From Metabacillus rhizolycopersici (GTDB lineage Bacteria > Bacillota > Bacilli > Bacillales > Bacillaceae), in contig NZ_JAIQUM010000044.1 of assembly GCF_020075705.1 (NCBI RefSeq), positions 1-46,736 on the forward strand: 46,736 nucleotides of DNA. The letters are read 5' to 3'. The position numbers were made by a program, and so were the translations under genes. The notes below the pieces were generated by a model. The model saw only the letters and a program-made list of their open reading frames with translations. It was not told the origin of the DNA and ran no database searches. Positions 17,970 to 27,080 of this stretch are shown here, piece after piece. How positions within the stretch are numbered: position 1 is the stretch's first letter; each line of letters begins with the position of its first letter.

Positions 17970-18145
17970 AACAAAAGTGCAAGAAGCGCCTTGATCAGCC
18001 TCAGGCATAGCATAAGAAGCTTTTGAATAGAAGGCGTTTTTTACCTTCAATTCAAAAGTGGCTGTAAACCCATGAAAGGCTAGGCGCTGGAGCTGGAGCT
18101 GGATGCCATGCGCTTATCCACAGTACAACAATTTTATAGTTTCCT
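17970..18145 (+). repeat. Family 1 long-hairpin repeat with DnaA box
   Basis: A nearly complete copy with its own stem variant (AGCCTC..AAAGGCT in place of AGCCCC..GGGGCT) and a duplicated GGAGCT near the right end. The perfect DnaA box TTATCCACA is at 18114-18122. It lies between ytnP and the trmB terminator. Confidence 0.8.
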
Positions 18146-18150
18146 ATAAT

Positions 18151-18190
18151 AAAAAAAGAAAATGACATTTACATCATTTTCCTTTTTTAT
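18151..18190. terminator. Terminator downstream of trmB
   Basis: AAAAAAAGAAAATGA pairs with TCATTTTCCTTTTTT around an 8-base loop. It lies about 30 bases beyond the leftward trmB stop. Confidence 0.8.
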
Positions 18191-18219
18191 TTTATTCAAT
18201 TAGCAACTTTCATAACGGA

Positions 18220-18870
18220 TTATTCTACTTCATTCATATATTTCGCTTCAACTCGATAAATACGTTGACCCTTTTTGGAGAACTTTTCTTCGTATTCTGT
18301 CATGATGTTGCCTTCAAAAGCACTATTATGAAGATCAAGGCTTAGAAACTTAAGCTGTAAACCATATTCAGAAAAGCTTATTAATGAAAATTCGAATAAT
18401 CCTTGATTATCTGTTTTAAAATGGATTTCTCCACCTTTTTTTAAGATTCTCTCATATAAAGATAAAAAGCTTTTATACGTAAGCCGTCTCTTACTATGAC
18501 GAGTTTTAGGCCAAGGATCCGAAAAATTCAAGTAAACTCGGTCAATCTCATTGTCATCAAAGTACTCTGTCAAATGACTCGCATCGACGTTGAGTAATTT
18601 CATATTTGGTAATTGTAAATCAACAATTTTTTGAAGAGCTGCAACAATGATGCTTTCAAAAAGCTCAATCCCAATATAATTAATATCAGGATTTTGCACA
18701 GACATACCTGCTAAAAATTGTCCTTTCCCAGTACCAACTTCTATATGAATAGGATTATGATTTCCAAATACTTCGTGCCACTTCCCTTTATATTGTTCAG
18801 GGTTTGCAATTGCATATTGTGAATGCTCGGCAATAAATTCACTTGCCCAAGGTTTATGACGTAAACGCAT
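18220..18870 (-). CDS. trmB: tRNA (guanine-N7-)-methyltransferase
   Basis: TrmB methylates G46 in the variable loop of tRNAs using S-adenosylmethionine. In 216 residues it shows the AdoMet site EVGTGKGQF (near 44-52), the catalytic-face motif [15 protein letters not shown] and the following HFKTDN, all diagnostic for the family. GAGGTG lies 7 bases before the ATG. It is a single leftward gene with a terminator just behind it. Confidence 0.95.
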   Translation of the reverse strand: MRLRHKPWASEFIAEHSQYAIANPEQYKGKWHEVFGNHNPIHIEVGTGKGQFLAGMSVQNPDINYIGIELFESIIVAALQKIVDLQLPNMKLLNVDASHLTEYFDDNEIDRVYLNFSDPWPKTRHSKRRLTYKSFLSLYERILKKGGEIHFKTDNQGLFEFSLISFSEYGLQLKFLSLDLHNSAFEGNIMTEYEEKFSKKGQRIYRVEAKYMNEVE

Positions 18871-18961
18871 GAAGACACCTCTATCGAATTAATATCGCTC
18901 TAAAAGATAACATGAAACAGGCATATCTGCAAGAGGAAAAGTGATTGCTAGAAGGCACAAA

Positions 18962-19018
18962 AACAAAGAAAGAACCCTATTCAATCTAATTTTCAGGATT
19001 CTTTCTTCGTTTATTTTA
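18962..19018. terminator. Hairpin upstream of trmB
   Basis: AAGAAAGAA-CCCT pairs with AGG-TTCTTTCTT around a roughly 14-base loop, with TTTATTTT on the right. Leftward, it lies beyond ytmP and antisense to ytzH, so it would catch transcripts that run through ytmP and across ytzH before trmB begins. Confidence 0.55.
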
Positions 19019-19150
19019 TGCTTAACTTGCAATAACTACCCTACCTCTTTACAAGGAAGGCGGAGTTTGACTTAATCCAATCCGTTCGTATAATTCTCCT
19101 TCATTTACGCCAAATTATAGGTATATGATTTATGAAAGGATGTTTTAATT

Positions 19151-19429
19151 ATGCCAATCCAATATCACGATCAGGTTAGTTTGTTAAAAGATATCTTATC
19201 CGAACACCAAAGTGAATGCTGTGGAACAGTTGCAGAGTGTGAGCAACTGGAAAGAGTAAGTAAATCACTAATGGCTAACTCAAATACTGATCAAAATGTT
19301 AAAGGAGTACTCGAGAACATTTATTACTACGGTCAATCTGGCAAAAATTCCAGCTCACTTGACAATCATATTGAGTCACACAATAATCAGTTATCTCAAT
19401 GGATTCAAGATATTGACTCTTACTCGTAA
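19151..19429 (+). CDS. ytzH: YtzH-like protein
   Basis: A 92-residue soluble protein matching the YtzH group in size and in its place between trmB and ytmP. It has a CC pair at 23-24, a third Cys near 30 and a polar, Asn/Ser-rich C-terminal half. No function is known. GAAAGGATG precedes the ATG. Its last ten bases overlap the end of the opposing ytmP. Confidence 0.75.
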   Translation: MPIQYHDQVSLLKDILSEHQSECCGTVAECEQLERVSKSLMANSNTDQNVKGVLENIYYYGQSGKNSSSLDNHIESHNNQLSQWIQDIDSYS

Positions 19430-20238
19430 CGGCCTTTTATTTTGGCTAGAATCATTCTTATATGACCGATCCAGATTTGCTTTTCTTTTTCATTATTTTT
19501 GACATGATACAAACGTAATGAAGTTAATGCCTGCAGGAGCACATACCAATAAATTCTTGTGAGTAGATGTTCATTGAGCTCTAAGCCATAAGCTTTAAGC
19601 CATTCTTTCCAATCAGTTTCATCAATATACCAATATAAAAGAATCCCAATATCAATTGCTGGATCAGCAATCATTGCTCCATCCCAATCAATCAGATAGA
19701 GTTGATTATTTTCAGTTATTAGCCAATTGTTATGGTTCACATCACAATGACAAACAACTTGTTCATTACATTGAACATTTGGTAGCTGCTTAACTAACAG
19801 ATTAAGAGCCTCTGTGATTTCAGGCTCATCTAAATTTTCCAAAGCAACTGCTTGCTGTATATCTTCGATTATCGAGTTTGGAGTGAGCGGTTGTTTTCCT
19901 AATCGTTTTAACATATCCAACAATTCTTTTGAGCGATGGATTTTTTTCATAAGCTCTGCAACATTTTGACCGTTCATATCTTTTGATTTTAGTTCTCGAC
20001 CGATTAGGCGATGTTGTGCTGTAATGACATCACCATTTTCCATCCGCCTTGTCCAAACTAGCTTTGGAACGATTCCCTCTGCAGAGAGCACAGCTAAGAA
20101 CGGTGAACTATTCCGCTTTAGAAAAAGCTCCTGTCCATCGCATGTTGCAAAATAAGCTTCACCTGTTGCCCCTCCAGCGGGTGTAATTTTCCACTCATTA
20201 CCTAATACTTGTTCCAACCAGTTCTCTTCCAATTTCAA
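19420..20238 (-). CDS. ytmP: YtmP, aminoglycoside phosphotransferase-fold kinase
   Basis: A 272-residue kinase-fold protein of the APH/choline kinase superfamily. The catalytic loop HCDVNHNNWL (His, Asp and Asn) and the metal-binding IDWDGA are intact, and GGATGEAYFA near residue 22 is the nucleotide loop. The natural substrate is unknown; small hydroxylated metabolites are typical for this fold. The frame begins with TTG (20238); a second TTG two codons on is possible, and the binding site is weak. The 3' end overlaps convergent ytzH by ten bases. Confidence 0.82.
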   Translation of the reverse strand: MKLEENWLEQVLGNEWKITPAGGATGEAYFATCDGQELFLKRNSSPFLAVLSAEGIVPKLVWTRRMENGDVITAQHRLIGRELKSKDMNGQNVAELMKKIHRSKELLDMLKRLGKQPLTPNSIIEDIQQAVALENLDEPEITEALNLLVKQLPNVQCNEQVVCHCDVNHNNWLITENNQLYLIDWDGAMIADPAIDIGILLYWYIDETDWKEWLKAYGLELNEHLLTRIYWYVLLQALTSLRLYHVKNNEKEKQIWIGHIRMILAKIKGRYE

Positions 20239-20351
20239 CCCAACATTTCTTATAAGTTTTTAATAAGCAAAGCACATTAGCCTTGTTAATAAGTTTTTGC
20301 AAGTGATAAAAATGGTACTTTAACAGAATTCCCATCATTATTTCTACAATA

Positions 20352-20465
20352 AAGTGAGACATTTCATCAGTTGGGAAATTCTTTATCCCTACTGATAACT
20401 AGCGAGGCTTATCTTTACTTTTACAGGCAATTACTCTGCAATAAAAGCTGTATTAGCCTATCTAT
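20352..20465 (+). repeat. Degenerate copy of the family 2 two-hairpin element
   Basis: AAGTGAGACATTTCATCAGT, a short loop, then ACTGATAACTAGCGAGGCTTAT follow the same order as the 5.6 kb element: GCGAGACTT, a CATCAGT/ACTGATG hairpin, TTAGCGAGACTTAT. A shorter, less regular version of the second hairpin (AGGCAATTACTCTGC to GTATTAGCCT) follows. It has the same orientation as the 5.6 kb copy and lies in the ytmP/amyX gap, where no gene is visible. Confidence 0.65.
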
Positions 20466-20592
20466 GTATTTTTCGACTTCAATAATCGTTATATTACAAT
20501 TGCAAATCATATCATATTGAATCATCTAATTCGAGAATCTAAAGTTTTCGCCGATGAATTTTTACGATTTGTAATGTTTTTCTAATGAAATA

Positions 20593-20655
20593 AAAAGGAT
20601 AGCTATTGGTGATGATAAATAATTGCACAATAGCCATCCTCTTAAATTTTATCCT
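20593..20655. terminator. Terminator downstream of amyX
   Basis: AAAAGGATAGCTATTG pairs with CAATAGCCATCCTCTT around a roughly 20-base loop and lies about 50 bases beyond the leftward pullulanase stop. Confidence 0.65.
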
Positions 20656-20690
20656 CTTATGCTAAGACTAGTCAAGAAAAACTGAAAAAC

Positions 20691-22817
20691 CTAGTTTTTA
20701 CAAAAAACATACGTTCCTAAATTACCTATTTTCACCTTATTATTTATCCCTTTTGGTTGGTCTAAAAGAATATTTTCAGGATCGACTACCAATTTCCATT
20801 CTCCTTCTGGTAAAGAAAGAATAAATGAACGATCAAAATGATTATGATGGACGACATAGATTGATTCCCAAGGTCCGAAGGGTTCCACGTTTTGTAATTG
20901 ATAAGTAAGAAGTTGTGGATGCTCCGTGTTAAAGGATAAATGTTTCTTGATCAGTTCGGCCGATGGCAAACGAAAGGCTCCATGTAGCTTTCTTAATTGA
21001 ATTAAGCCTTGCACATATTTAACATTATCCTTATGAATTGATCGCAAACTCCAATCAATCCAATTGATTTCATCTGGTGCATTATAACTATTTTCAACAC
21101 CATTTTTTGTTCTATAAAACTCCTGTCCGGCATGAATAAATGGAACACCTTGAGAAAGAATCACAATGCTTGTTGCTAAACGATGTCTAGCTTTTCTCTT
21201 CTCGTCAATCTCATTTGGAGAAAAAGAAACAAGCCGATCCCACATTGTATGATTATCATGTGATTCAACATAATTAATAGATTGATGTGGTTCTGAAAAG
21301 AGATTCGGTGAACCGCTAATTAGTTCTTTCATTTGTTCATACTTTTCCATATTTGCGCTAATAAATCCACAATCATGCAAACTAAATGTGCTTCCTTTTA
21401 TACCATCTCGAAAGTGGTCATTAAAAAAACTAATTGTCGGGAGCTTTCCTGCGTTTGGAATGATTGCCTTTTTCTCGATTGGTAAAGGAGTATTTAAATC
21501 CCAGCCCTCTCCTAACAAAATCGCATCTGGCTTTATTGAATAGATTTTACTTTGTAACTCCTTCAGCGTTTCTACATCAAGTATCCCCATTAAGTCAAAA
21601 CGGAAGCCATCGATATCAAATTCATTCATCCAATAGCTGGCACAATCAATAATAAATTTCCTTACCATAAATCGTTCAGAAGCTAAATCATTCCCAACCC
21701 CTGTTCCATTAGATGCAATCCCATTTGCATCATGCCTAAAATAATAGCCTGGTAATAATTTTTCAAAAGACGAATTTTTAATCGTATATACATGATTAAA
21801 AACTACATCAATGATTACTCTTAAAGATTGATGGTGAAGCGATTGGACGAGTGATTTTAATTCAATTATTCGCTTATAGGGATCAGTTGGATCCAATGAA
21901 TAGCTTCCCTCTGGTGCAAAAAAGTGAAGTGGGTTATATCCCCAATTGTATGAAGTAAATGGATTATGTTCATCGACTTCTTCAAAATCATTAACAGGTA
22001 AAAGTTCAACATGTGTGACACCAAGCTCTGCTAAATATGCTATTCCCGTCGAATCCCCAACGTTATTTTTCGTATCCTGCTCTAACCATGCATTGTATTT
22101 TCCTTTATGAACCATACCGCTCTCTGCATGTATCGAAAAATCGCGAACATGCGCTTCATAAATAATTGCATCTGTTTTATTTTCTAACAAGGGAAGCTTT
22201 ACAGGAGGTACAGCTATTTTATCTTTATTAACAACTACACCGAACTTACCATTTATTGAAACTGCAATTGCATAAGGGTCAACTGCTTCACGCCACACTA
22301 GATTTATACAGGCTAAGTAAGTATAGTAATATCCTTCGAAGTCACCTTCCAAGCAACAAGACCACGTTCCTTTATCACATCGGATCATCTCATGTGTGCT
22401 AAATTCGGATTTATTTTGACGATATAATCTTACTTTTACAGAAGTAGCTGTTGGCGCCCATACTTTCCAAGTTGTTTGATTTTGACAATATACGGCACCA
22501 AGGTCATTCCCTGTATATGCAAATTGTTGATCAAACTCATTTGAGCGAATAATTGAGCCTATTTGGAGATCTGTTTTGTTCCCATCTTCATCAACAATCA
22601 AAAATGTTTGACCAAACTGTATTCTACTTTTAAGCTGACAAACATACTTCATATGAGTTCCAATATTCATTTTTTGCTTAATCGTCAGCGGTTGGTTTCC
22701 ATTACCTTTTTCTAAATAAAAAGCTTTATTCTCTTTTACTAATTCTTTTGGAACAAGAATCGTAATTTCATCTATTTGATCTAAAAAGGCTTCAAATCGC
22801 CTATTTATTTTTAGCAA
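20691..22817 (-). CDS. amyX: Type I pullulanase
   Basis: A 708-residue enzyme that cleaves alpha-1,6 branches in pullulan, glycogen or limit dextrins. There is no signal peptide, so it acts in the cytoplasm on imported or stored glucans. A CBM48-type domain (about 100-200) precedes the GH13 barrel. Markers are YNWGYNP (type I pullulanase signature), DVVFNHV, GFRFDLMG with the nucleophile Asp, LLGEGWD with the acid Glu, and VESHDNHTMWD. A TTG start at 22817 is chosen because GGGGGTGG lies 8 bases upstream; the ATG at 22832 has no binding site, since that purine run falls inside it. Confidence 0.92.
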   Translation of the reverse strand: MLKINRRFEAFLDQIDEITILVPKELVKENKAFYLEKGNGNQPLTIKQKMNIGTHMKYVCQLKSRIQFGQTFLIVDEDGNKTDLQIGSIIRSNEFDQQFAYTGNDLGAVYCQNQTTWKVWAPTATSVKVRLYRQNKSEFSTHEMIRCDKGTWSCCLEGDFEGYYYTYLACINLVWREAVDPYAIAVSINGKFGVVVNKDKIAVPPVKLPLLENKTDAIIYEAHVRDFSIHAESGMVHKGKYNAWLEQDTKNNVGDSTGIAYLAELGVTHVELLPVNDFEEVDEHNPFTSYNWGYNPLHFFAPEGSYSLDPTDPYKRIIELKSLVQSLHHQSLRVIIDVVFNHVYTIKNSSFEKLLPGYYFRHDANGIASNGTGVGNDLASERFMVRKFIIDCASYWMNEFDIDGFRFDLMGILDVETLKELQSKIYSIKPDAILLGEGWDLNTPLPIEKKAIIPNAGKLPTISFFNDHFRDGIKGSTFSLHDCGFISANMEKYEQMKELISGSPNLFSEPHQSINYVESHDNHTMWDRLVSFSPNEIDEKRKARHRLATSIVILSQGVPFIHAGQEFYRTKNGVENSYNAPDEINWIDWSLRSIHKDNVKYVQGLIQLRKLHGAFRLPSAELIKKHLSFNTEHPQLLTYQLQNVEPFGPWESIYVVHHNHFDRSFILSLPEGEWKLVVDPENILLDQPKGINNKVKIGNLGTYVFCKN

Positions 22818-22949
22818 TCTAGCCACCCCCATATGAGAGTTTTTTTATAAGGTAAGCAGAAATTATTTAATTTTGGAACTTAGCTTTCTTTCTAACGTAG
22901 CTGCAAATGCGATGCTAGAGACTGAACAGTACGCTTTTTTACTTTTGTT

Positions 22950-23894
22950 TTATTTTAAAAGTGCAATGTGGGATTTTCTAACAGAAATTATGACAGGGAC
23001 CTCTCCCACGATTTCACCATCCGCCTGTACTAATAAAGGGCTTTCAGAATGAACTTTTATTGCTTTACAACGAAATGTTTCAATTGCTTCAGATTTCAGA
23101 CGCTTTCCTACCAAACGGAAAGTAAGTAACATAAAAAGTTGAAGGCGATTTATATTTCGAACAATTGTTACGTCAAGATTTCCATCGGCTGGATCTTCAT
23201 TTGTAGCACCCTTCATTTTTCCATAATGACTGGGCAAAGCTGAAGTCGTTATAAACCACATGTTTGTATATGTTGTCATTCTTCCATCAACACTAACTTG
23301 CAAAGCTACTGGTTGATATCTAAAAAACACCTTAAAAAAAGCTATAATAAATGTGAAATAATTCATATGAAGCATGACCATTAGATTTTTTAGGGGAATT
23401 TCTTCCGATACTTTTACAACCTCTGCATCTAAACCTATTCCAATGCTTTCTGTAAAATAATAACTTTTCTTCCCTTCTAATCGAAACACTCCAAGATCAT
23501 CTAGTTTTACTGGTTGTTTTAACCTTTGTAATATAGATCTGATTGTCTTAACAGGTCGAGCACGGAGTTTTACTCCTCTTAAAAAGTCATTCCCATTTCC
23601 CGCACGAATAAACCCAATTTGGATATTATTAAATGAACTTAGTCCATTTACAACCTCATACATTGTCCCCTCACCACCAACAACAATGATGGTATTTAAA
23701 TGATAATTTTGTATCGTCGCAACTTGTCTTGCGAGAATTTCTGCATGCCCAGGATATTCCGTAAAAAAAGATCGATATGAGATTTTCTTTCGCTCAAGCT
23801 CTTTCTTTACTTTTCCCCACACTTTGCTGCCTCTACCATGGCCAGCAGCAGGGTTTATGATAAAAAATAATCCATTCAACTTATAAAGCTCCAT
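22950..23894 (-). CDS. ytlR: Diacylglycerol kinase-family lipid kinase (YtlR-like)
   Basis: A 314-residue DAGK-catalytic-domain protein that probably phosphorylates a lipid alcohol at the membrane surface. INPAAGHGRG lies near residues 13-22. The nucleotide loop reads GGEGT (73-77) where most relatives have GGDGT, and GNGNDF replaces GTGNDF. Both are conservative changes but are unlike the DgkB enzyme of lipoteichoic acid turnover, so the substrate may differ. A late LVQADGEIVG is the typical C-terminal motif. It stands between amyX and ytlQ, all leftward, with gaps of about 90-130 bp. Confidence 0.82.
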   Translation of the reverse strand: MELYKLNGLFFIINPAAGHGRGSKVWGKVKKELERKKISYRSFFTEYPGHAEILARQVATIQNYHLNTIIVVGGEGTMYEVVNGLSSFNNIQIGFIRAGNGNDFLRGVKLRARPVKTIRSILQRLKQPVKLDDLGVFRLEGKKSYYFTESIGIGLDAEVVKVSEEIPLKNLMVMLHMNYFTFIIAFFKVFFRYQPVALQVSVDGRMTTYTNMWFITTSALPSHYGKMKGATNEDPADGNLDVTIVRNINRLQLFMLLTFRLVGKRLKSEAIETFRCKAIKVHSESPLLVQADGEIVGEVPVIISVRKSHIALLK

Positions 23895-23943
23895 TATCTA
23901 TATTAGTTTATGTACGTGTCTATATTGTGTTCATATCCAATTG

Positions 23944-23981
23944 AAAAGCTTAGCTTAGCACTATAACTTAACGCTAAGCTT
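23944..23981. terminator. Terminator downstream of ytlQ
   Basis: AAGCTTAGC (23946-23954) pairs with GCTAAGCTT (23973-23981). Leftward, it is followed by TTTTC. It starts one base after the ytlQ stop. Confidence 0.65.
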
Positions 23982-23982
23982 C

Positions 23983-24954
23983 TTATTCACTCGAAGTTTC
24001 ATCCCATTCCCTACGATAATGCGAAGTAGTTAAACAATGTGATAGCAAAACTTGAGCTGCTTTTAATTGTGTATGTTTTAAAGGAGCGGATGATTTCCTT
24101 AATCGCCCGAACCACTCGTCATATGTTCGTTTATCTAAAATAGTTATGTCATAAGGTGCAAAAGGATAATCAATATAACCGTTACGACTTAGCATGAGTT
24201 TCTTAACTGGTATGTCAATTCCCCCAGCTTTAACCAGTTTTTGCACGACAGTTCCTGTTCGATTTAGACCAATCAATGGATTGAGTAATTTCCCCTCCAC
24301 GTCTCCTCTTCTTGAAATCCAAAAGTTGTCCTTCGTCCCCGTAAAAACCGTTTCATCTAGTTGCTCAACAAACGTAATACAATAAATTTCGGTTGTTCCA
24401 ATCAAAATGCAATCCAGTTCGACTGGTGCGTTTTTTAATTGAAACACAGGGTGATATAATAATAAAAAGTGATCAGGAAGCCGCTGGACAAAATATTGTA
24501 ATAACCGGTCTCTATAGATCGATTTATCAATCAAGGATTTTTGCTGTAGTGTGGAACTCGCCCAACGAATTTGAAAGCGAAAAATATAATCTAAAAATAG
24601 ATGCTTTAAATCATCGATGGTTTTCGGAATGGTTGTAAACCGAAATTGGAGCTCTTCATCTTCAAGTGCCGCCTCGTTTATTAATGGCATAATCACAGGT
24701 ACGTTTGGCTTTGCTTCCTTTGAATATTTATTTTTAAGTTTTTTTAAAAGGCTTTGCTTCTTTTCAGTCCTATTTTCTTGCCTAAATTCAGAAACCTGAC
24801 TTACTTTCATTACTGAATGAAATGCGTTATTCTCCCATGCTTGTGATACTTTATTCCACTGCTGTCTTTTTAAGCGGATAAATTGTCTTGAATACCGATA
24901 AGGATCAAGTTCATAACGTGAAATATATTCATAAAGTTTAATTAATTGCGCCAA
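23983..24954 (-). CDS. ytlQ: YtlQ, NERD-like domain protein
   Basis: A 323-residue protein without membrane segments. The part LKNAPVELDCILIGTTEIYC with FVEQ soon after looks like a nuclease-related (NERD) core, in which an Asp and a downstream Glu lie on successive strands. The lysine-rich N-terminal third (QSLLKKLKNKYSKEAK) is low complexity. Function is unknown. The start is a TTG at 24954 with AGGAG 11 bases upstream. Position between a lipid kinase and a pyruvate-facilitator-like pair matches the ytlQ neighbourhood. Confidence 0.7.
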   Translation of the reverse strand: MAQLIKLYEYISRYELDPYRYSRQFIRLKRQQWNKVSQAWENNAFHSVMKVSQVSEFRQENRTEKKQSLLKKLKNKYSKEAKPNVPVIMPLINEAALEDEELQFRFTTIPKTIDDLKHLFLDYIFRFQIRWASSTLQQKSLIDKSIYRDRLLQYFVQRLPDHFLLLYHPVFQLKNAPVELDCILIGTTEIYCITFVEQLDETVFTGTKDNFWISRRGDVEGKLLNPLIGLNRTGTVVQKLVKAGGIDIPVKKLMLSRNGYIDYPFAPYDITILDKRTYDEWFGRLRKSSAPLKHTQLKAAQVLLSHCLTTSHYRREWDETSSE

Positions 24955-24995
24955 CCGATTAACAGCTCCTCTTTACATTAAAGCTACTGATTCAA

Positions 24996-25682
24996 TTAAA
25001 AGAAAAATGACAAAATAATTGGACAAAGGAAGCTTGTAATTATTGCACTTACTGTCATCGCAATGGAACTAAATGCTCCCTCAGCCTCACTATTTTCCAG
25101 TGCTCTTGACGTTCCAATCGCATGTGCTGCCGTTCCAAAACCGATTCCTTTTGAAATAGAATGTTTAATTTTGAATACCCTCATCAAAAATGGTCCAAAC
25201 ATTGCACCAGATATGCCCGCAATCACCACATAAACAGCTGCCAAAGCTGGTGTACCACCAACCATCTCACTAATCTCCATTGCAATAGGCGTCGTAACAG
25301 ATTTAGGAGCCAATGAGAAAATAAACTCCTTATTAACATGAGTACTGATTCCTAATATGATTCCGCTTATTATTCCGACAATCGATCCTACTAACACACT
25401 AACAAAAATTGTTAACGCATTTTTCTTTAACGTTTCTCGATAATCGTATAAAGGAATGGCAAACGCGACAATAGCAGGCCCTAGCAACTCATTAATCCAT
25501 TTTGCCCCACTCATATAAGTGGTGTAAGACGTATTCGTAACGAGTAATAAACAAACAAGTACGATGGTTGTTGTAAAAACCGGCACTAAAATCGGATGAG
25601 GAAAACGTCCGTAAATCCACTTCATTAAAAAATAACTAACAATTGTCATACCGATAATTACGATTAAAAAGATGACATTCAT
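24996..25682 (-). CDS. LrgB/CidB/YwbG-family membrane protein
   Basis: A 228-residue integral membrane protein with about seven hydrophobic segments. The family signature LAPKSVTTPIAMEISE is present, followed by the glycine/alanine-rich AAHAIGTSRA. LrgB relatives work with a LrgA partner; in B. subtilis the PftA/PftB pair moves pyruvate, while in staphylococci the pair affects autolysis. The start overlaps the LrgA-like stop by four bases. No LytS/LytT sensor pair lies nearby in this window. Confidence 0.85.
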   Translation of the reverse strand: MNVIFLIVIIGMTIVSYFLMKWIYGRFPHPILVPVFTTTIVLVCLLLVTNTSYTTYMSGAKWINELLGPAIVAFAIPLYDYRETLKKNALTIFVSVLVGSIVGIISGIILGISTHVNKEFIFSLAPKSVTTPIAMEISEMVGGTPALAAVYVVIAGISGAMFGPFLMRVFKIKHSISKGIGFGTAAHAIGTSRALENSEAEGAFSSIAMTVSAIITSFLCPIILSFFF

Positions 25683-26065
25683 AATTGAAACTCCTTGTCC
25701 TTACTAACTTCCTCACCTTTCGTTAATAAAAAATCACAAATACATGTTGAAACAATTATGACAATAACTGTACTTAAAAACGCTATTCCAATGGTAATCA
25801 GTCCCATACCCTTAAATAAATCAAGGTAATCAATAACTCCGACTGTAGCAGGAATTAAAAACAAAGGTAATTGCTTTAAAAGAAAGGGACCCGCGAGTGA
25901 AAAATATTCTCTCTTAACGACATTAAATTGCAATGCTCCAAACAATAACAACATACCAATAATACTACCCGGTACAGAAAAATTACCTATCGTTTGAATA
26001 AAGACCCCTAGTAAATATATCGCATATAAAAAGGCAAGTTGTAGGATCATTTTCAAATATTTCAT
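25679..26065 (-). CDS. LrgA/CidA/YwbH-family holin-like protein
   Basis: A 128-residue protein with four hydrophobic segments and the family core PGSIIGMLLLFGALQF, then GPFLLKQLPLFLIPATVGV. It forms the small partner of the LrgB-like protein encoded immediately after it. The start codon follows the thpR stop with no base between (TAG ATG), and its binding site AAGGAG lies inside the last thpR codons, so translation of the three genes is coupled. A pyruvate facilitator or a holin-like role are both possible. Confidence 0.83.
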   Translation of the reverse strand: MKYLKMILQLAFLYAIYLLGVFIQTIGNFSVPGSIIGMLLLFGALQFNVVKREYFSLAGPFLLKQLPLFLIPATVGVIDYLDLFKGMGLITIGIAFLSTVIVIIVSTCICDFLLTKGEEVSKDKEFQL

Positions 26066-26641
26066 CTATATTTCTCCTTGAAATGGAAAAGTTTCCATCG
26101 TTTCGTATTTTGGTACACGATCCAGATGTGTACGATACAGGTGAATGTTCTTTACTTGAAAGGGAACATTATCACCTTGAAATGTATGGTCATACTCTTC
26201 CGTTTTCACGAAGGTACACTCTGATTTCCACTTTCTTGCAAGCGTGATGTGAGGTCGGAACGGTTTTGAATCAAGAGTAAAACCACATTCACGACAAGCA
26301 GCAAACACTTGTTTTTGTAGATCATGAAGGGCTTCGGAATCTTTAACACTTGCCCAAAATATTCTTGGAGCATCCATTTTTCCGAAAACATCAAGCCCTT
26401 TTAATGAAAGCATAAATGGTTCTATATTTTCGACTATCTTTTTTAAAAGTTTGGATAGCTGGTTTAACTGAACGCCTGAATCAACATGACCTAAAAAAGC
26501 TAATGTAATGTGAAAATCCTGCTGATGGACCCATGACTGAAATGGAAGCTTCTCCTTGTTGGACGCTAACCAGCTTTGTATGACAGTTTGTTGGTCCTTC
26601 TCGATTGGTACGGCTAAAAAGTAATGAGGATTTGACTTCAT
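26066..26641 (-). CDS. thpR: RNA 2',3'-cyclic phosphodiesterase (2H family)
   Basis: A 191-residue 2H phosphoesterase (LigT/ThpR, YtlP in B. subtilis) that opens 2',3'-cyclic phosphates on RNA ends. Both catalytic His-x-Thr motifs are present: HIT at 44-46 (DFHITLAFLG) and a second in RPHITLARK near 128. The start at 26641 is set by GGGGG 8 bases upstream; the open frame continues 21 codons further, but only because it runs through the adjoining family 1 repeat. It is the first gene of a coupled thpR-lrgA-lrgB unit. Confidence 0.88.
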   Translation of the reverse strand: MKSNPHYFLAVPIEKDQQTVIQSWLASNKEKLPFQSWVHQQDFHITLAFLGHVDSGVQLNQLSKLLKKIVENIEPFMLSLKGLDVFGKMDAPRIFWASVKDSEALHDLQKQVFAACRECGFTLDSKPFRPHITLARKWKSECTFVKTEEYDHTFQGDNVPFQVKNIHLYRTHLDRVPKYETMETFPFQGEI

Positions 26642-26666
26642 AAGATTGCCCCCTAGCATTTGTAGA

Positions 26667-26828
26667 ACAAAAGCGCAAGCGCCTTGATCAGCCCCGACAA
26701 GCATAAGACGCTTTTGAATAGAAGGTGTTTTTTGCCTTCAATTCAAAAGTGGCTTATGACCTCGAGGGGCTAGGCGCTGGAGCTGGATGTCGTGCGCTTA
26801 TCCACAGTACAAAAATTTTGCAAATTCC
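26667..26828 (+). repeat. Family 1 long-hairpin repeat, best-preserved copy, with DnaA box
   Basis: The cleanest copy. From AAGCGCAAGCGCCT to AGGCGCTGG..GTGCGCTT the two halves pair through six stem blocks around a TGTTTTTTG loop. The perfect DnaA box (26798-26806) begins with the TT that closes the outermost GCGCTT arm. It lies 26 bases upstream of the thpR start codon, so it almost certainly forms part of the thpR leader or promoter. Confidence 0.9.
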
Positions 26829-27035
26829 TAAGCAAGAACAGACGATTCCACTCCTATATTTTATCCCACATTAGCTAGCAGTCATAGCCCCACTTTGTGG
26901 CAGTTCATCTTCATCGTTTTTATTCGAATTTAATGATAGCAAAAAGAACGGATAATGCAGGTATCTACTTAAAGCTTAAATTCTTTAATCCTCGTGGATG
27001 TGTTAATGACAGAGAGACTTATAATATGATTAATG

Positions 27036-27068
27036 ATAAAAAGGAGGGGTCTGAATCCCTCCTTTTTT
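27036..27068. terminator. Terminator downstream of pepV
   Basis: AAAAAGGAGGG pairs with CCCTCCTTTTTT around a short loop. It lies just beyond the leftward pepV stop at 27081. Confidence 0.9.
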
Positions 27069-27080
27069 GTAACGCACATT

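Noticed and set aside
26642..26704. N-terminal extension of ThpR by 21 residues
   Set aside because: The extra codons read into the family 1 repeat; the GGGGG site directly before the inner ATG and the family's usual N-terminus favour 26641.
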